Source: Planctomycetota bacterium (lineage in GTDB: Bacteria; Planctomycetota; Phycisphaerae; UBA1845; UTPLA1). Taken from it: a stretch of 64,000 nucleotides of DNA. Of the stretch, positions 62,505 through 64,000 are shown one piece after another. Each line of letters starts with the position of its first letter. The first letter of the stretch is position 1. The translations under genes were made by a program, and so were the position numbers. The DNA is taken from contig JADJRI010000001.1 in assembly GCA_016712275.1 (NCBI GenBank), forward strand, positions 186,001 to 250,000, written 5' to 3'. The notes beneath the pieces are model-generated. The model had not been told where the DNA came from. It searched no databases and saw only the letters and a list, made by a program, of their open reading frames with translations.

Positions 62505-62899
62505 GATACACTCCTCTTCGAATTATCGCGCGAGTTAGGCGATGCTGCGACCCCTGCCGGGGTCGAGGTTTTTGCGCGGATGTTTACCGGTGGTGTCGCT
62601 GCGCCCAACCACCGGCTAATTGCTTAGACCCCTTCCGGGGTCGAGAGCTTCGATACCGGCCGGGGTCTACAGTTTGGTATCCTTCAGGTTCCGGAGGGCA
62701 GCGTTTCCGTTAAATCGGAAGTCGCGATGCACATTGTCTGATGAGAGTGCGTACCATTTTGGAGAAGTAAACAAACAAAAATCTCACCACGTGTACCGTC
62801 CACTGGACACAACCCTTCCCCACGCCGACGATAGGGTTTCCGGCGGATGCAGTCGTTCTTGTCGTCGCACATCCGCCCTACTTAAGACAGGAAAAGAAC
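62505..62899. other. Intergenic region with REP cluster and DUF1015 leader
   Basis: The left part of these 395 bases holds the REP cluster. From 62680 to 62899 there is no gene; a promoter for the DUF1015 gene probably lies here. AGGAAAAG just before 62900 is its ribosome binding site. Confidence 0.4.
62549..62667 (+). repeat. REP-type palindromes, copy 3 cluster
   Basis: GACCCCTGCCGGGGTC (62549-62564), ACCGGTGGTGTCGCTGCGCC continuing to GGCTA (62586-62618), GACCCCTTCCGGGGTC (62627-62642) and a half unit ACCGGCCGGGGTC (about 62655-62667) follow one another just upstream of the REP transposase. They match copies 1 and 2 on the other side. Confidence 0.75.
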
Positions 62900-64000
62900 A
62901 TGGCACGTATTGAGCCGTTTCGGGGCATTCGATTCACCTCACCCGACGTGAGCGACCTGATCGCCCCGCCGTACGACATTCTTTCGGACAAGGACAAGAA
63001 GGCGCTGCTGGCCAAGGACGATCACAACATCGTGGCCGTCGATTTGCCGCACATGCCGCCGAAGACGGCCGGCCCGGATCATGTCTATGCCCAGGCGGCC
63101 GGCGATGTGACGCGGTGGATCGACATCCGCACGCTGCGCCGCGAGCCGAAGCCGGCGCTCTATGCATATCACCAGACCTACAAGCTCGGCGGCAAGACGC
63201 TGGTTCGAAAGAAGTTCTTTGCCCGCCTGCGCCTGGAGGAATTCGGCGAGGGCAGCGTTTTTCCGCATGAACAGACCTTTGGCGGACCCAAGGAGGACCG
63301 CCTGAAACTGACCATCGCCACGCGCTGCAATCTGAGTCCGATCTTCGGCCTGTATCCGGACAGCGAAAATGAGATCAGCGGGCTCATCGACGAAGCCATC
63401 GAGCGCGAGCCGGATCAGTCGGGCATGTTGGACGGCGTCTCGAACAAACTGTGGGTGATCGACGATGCGCCGACGATCAAGTCGATTCAGGTGCGGCTGG
63501 CGGACAAGCCCATCTTCATTGCCGACGGCCACCATCGCTATGGCACAGCGCTGATGTATCGCCAGAAAATCATGGAGGAGATGGGGGCTCGTCCCGATGA
63601 AGACCCGATGAATTATGTGCTGGCCGTGCTGGGGGGCATGGAAGATCCCGGCGCGACGATTCAGCCTTATTTTCGCACACTGGTTCAGCTCAGCCACATC
63701 ACCGCGAACGCATTGCAGAAGGCGCTCAGCGCGACATTCGCATGGAAGCCGTGCCCCACGCCGGCCAATGCCGAGGCGCTGTCAGAGGTGTTGCGTGCGG
63801 CCGGTCCGCGGACCATTGCGCTCTATATGGCGAAGGACGATGCCTGCGCGCTGATCACGCCGAAGGAGAATGACCCGCTTGCGGCACTGGCGCCCGATCG
63901 CAATCCCGCGCTGCGTCAATCGCCTTACATGATTCTGCACAGTTTGTTGATCGACCGAGTCCTTCAGCCCAATCTGAATGACGGCCGGCCGGTTTCGATT
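62900..64000 (+). CDS. DUF1015 family protein, truncated by the window end
   Basis: The frame starts at ATG 62900 after ACAGGAAAAGAAC and stays open to the last base (367 codons). It begins MARIEPFRGIRFTSPDVSDL followed by IAPPYDILSDKDK, the signature start of DUF1015 proteins (about 410-430 residues in full), so about 50 residues are missing. Other family motifs are AYHQTYKLGGKTLVRK, FPHEQTFGGPKEDRLKL, FIADGHHRYGTAL with the conserved HHR, and SPYMILHSLLID near the end. The family is widespread in bacteria and annotated as a possible kinase or oxidoreductase-associated protein; its function is not established. Confidence 0.92.
   Translation, partial: MARIEPFRGIRFTSPDVSDLIAPPYDILSDKDKKALLAKDDHNIVAVDLPHMPPKTAGPDHVYAQAAGDVTRWIDIRTLRREPKPALYAYHQTYKLGGKTLVRKKFFARLRLEEFGEGSVFPHEQTFGGPKEDRLKLTIATRCNLSPIFGLYPDSENEISGLIDEAIEREPDQSGMLDGVSNKLWVIDDAPTIKSIQVRLADKPIFIADGHHRYGTALMYRQKIMEEMGARPDEDPMNYVLAVLGGMEDPGATIQPYFRTLVQLSHITANALQKALSATFAWKPCPTPANAEALSEVLRAAGPRTIALYMAKDDACALITPKENDPLAALAPDRNPALRQSPYMILHSLLIDRVLQPNLNDGRPVSI

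Noticed and set aside
1..64000. CRISPR arrays, prophage genes, rRNA or tRNA genes
   Set aside because: I looked for regularly spaced direct repeats with variable spacers, phage structural genes and tRNA T-loop motifs and saw none that hold up. The 36-base spaced octamers at 31755 are too few and too short for a CRISPR.

Overview
The window looks like a chromosomal segment of a planctomycete, most likely of the class Phycisphaerae. The clues are several very large exported proteins with dockerin-type calcium repeats and cysteine-rich 'GACC' modules, a membrane-anchored zinc ribbon of the CPKCEYALSGLP type, a DUF1573 protein, a sigma factor with a long helix-turn-helix N-terminus, and a REP-type transposase with its palindromes. 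This placement is inference from gene content; no rRNA or tRNA gene was seen. GC content is moderately high by eye, with a visibly lower-GC stretch around 49.1-51.5 kb.

Layout. 0-4.3 kb: a lipoprotein, a CapK-type adenylate-forming enzyme and an asparagine synthase (surface polysaccharide type). 4.5-14.2 kb: TatA, a TetR regulator, a lipoprotein hydrolase, a diguanylate cyclase, an SDR protein, an isochorismatase-like hydrolase, an HD-GYP response regulator, a membrane protein, a zinc-ribbon protein and folE. 14.2-23.2 kb (minus strand): a roughly 9 kb secreted-protein locus with a signal peptide, a subtilisin-like (S8) protease domain, a dockerin pair and many Cys-rich modules. 23.5-29.3 kb: a six-repeat propeller-like protein with a dockerin, a DUF1573/rhodanese/MauE operon, a VTT membrane protein, a GNAT acetyltransferase and a MOSC protein. 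29.4-35.7 kb: two family-2 glycosyltransferases around a ComEA-like protein, a STAS protein and three small envelope proteins. 35.7-38.1 kb: gene-poor, with an IS4-type transposase remnant. 38.1-49.0 kb: a YceI-like protein, an ALDH7-type dehydrogenase, a PIN toxin module, a PQQ-propeller protein, a pentaheme cytochrome with a dockerin, a PBP4-type peptidase and a receiver-like/diguanylate cyclase pair. 49-64 kb: two low-GC exported proteins, a Ski2-like helicase, a 959-residue secreted mosaic protein, a tandem nitrilase-like protein, a DnaJ-like protein with a QPD motif, the N-terminally extended sigma factor, a REP/RAYT element and a DUF1015 protein running off the end.

Genes that appear to work together: three c-di-GMP enzymes (two GGDEF, one HD-GYP); the DUF1573-rhodanese-MauE operon (envelope redox or sulfur chemistry); polysaccharide genes (CapK, AsnB-like, two GT2); and four dockerin-bearing exported proteins.

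A technical point affects the whole annotation. At least eleven loci read as one recognisable protein only if one or more single- or two-base frame changes are allowed, some of them in homopolymers and one pair cancelling out. This looks more like uncorrected indels in a long-read or metagenome assembly than wholesale gene decay. Frameshifted genes are therefore given as single loci with the break points stated, except the 9 kb locus, which is listed by segment.
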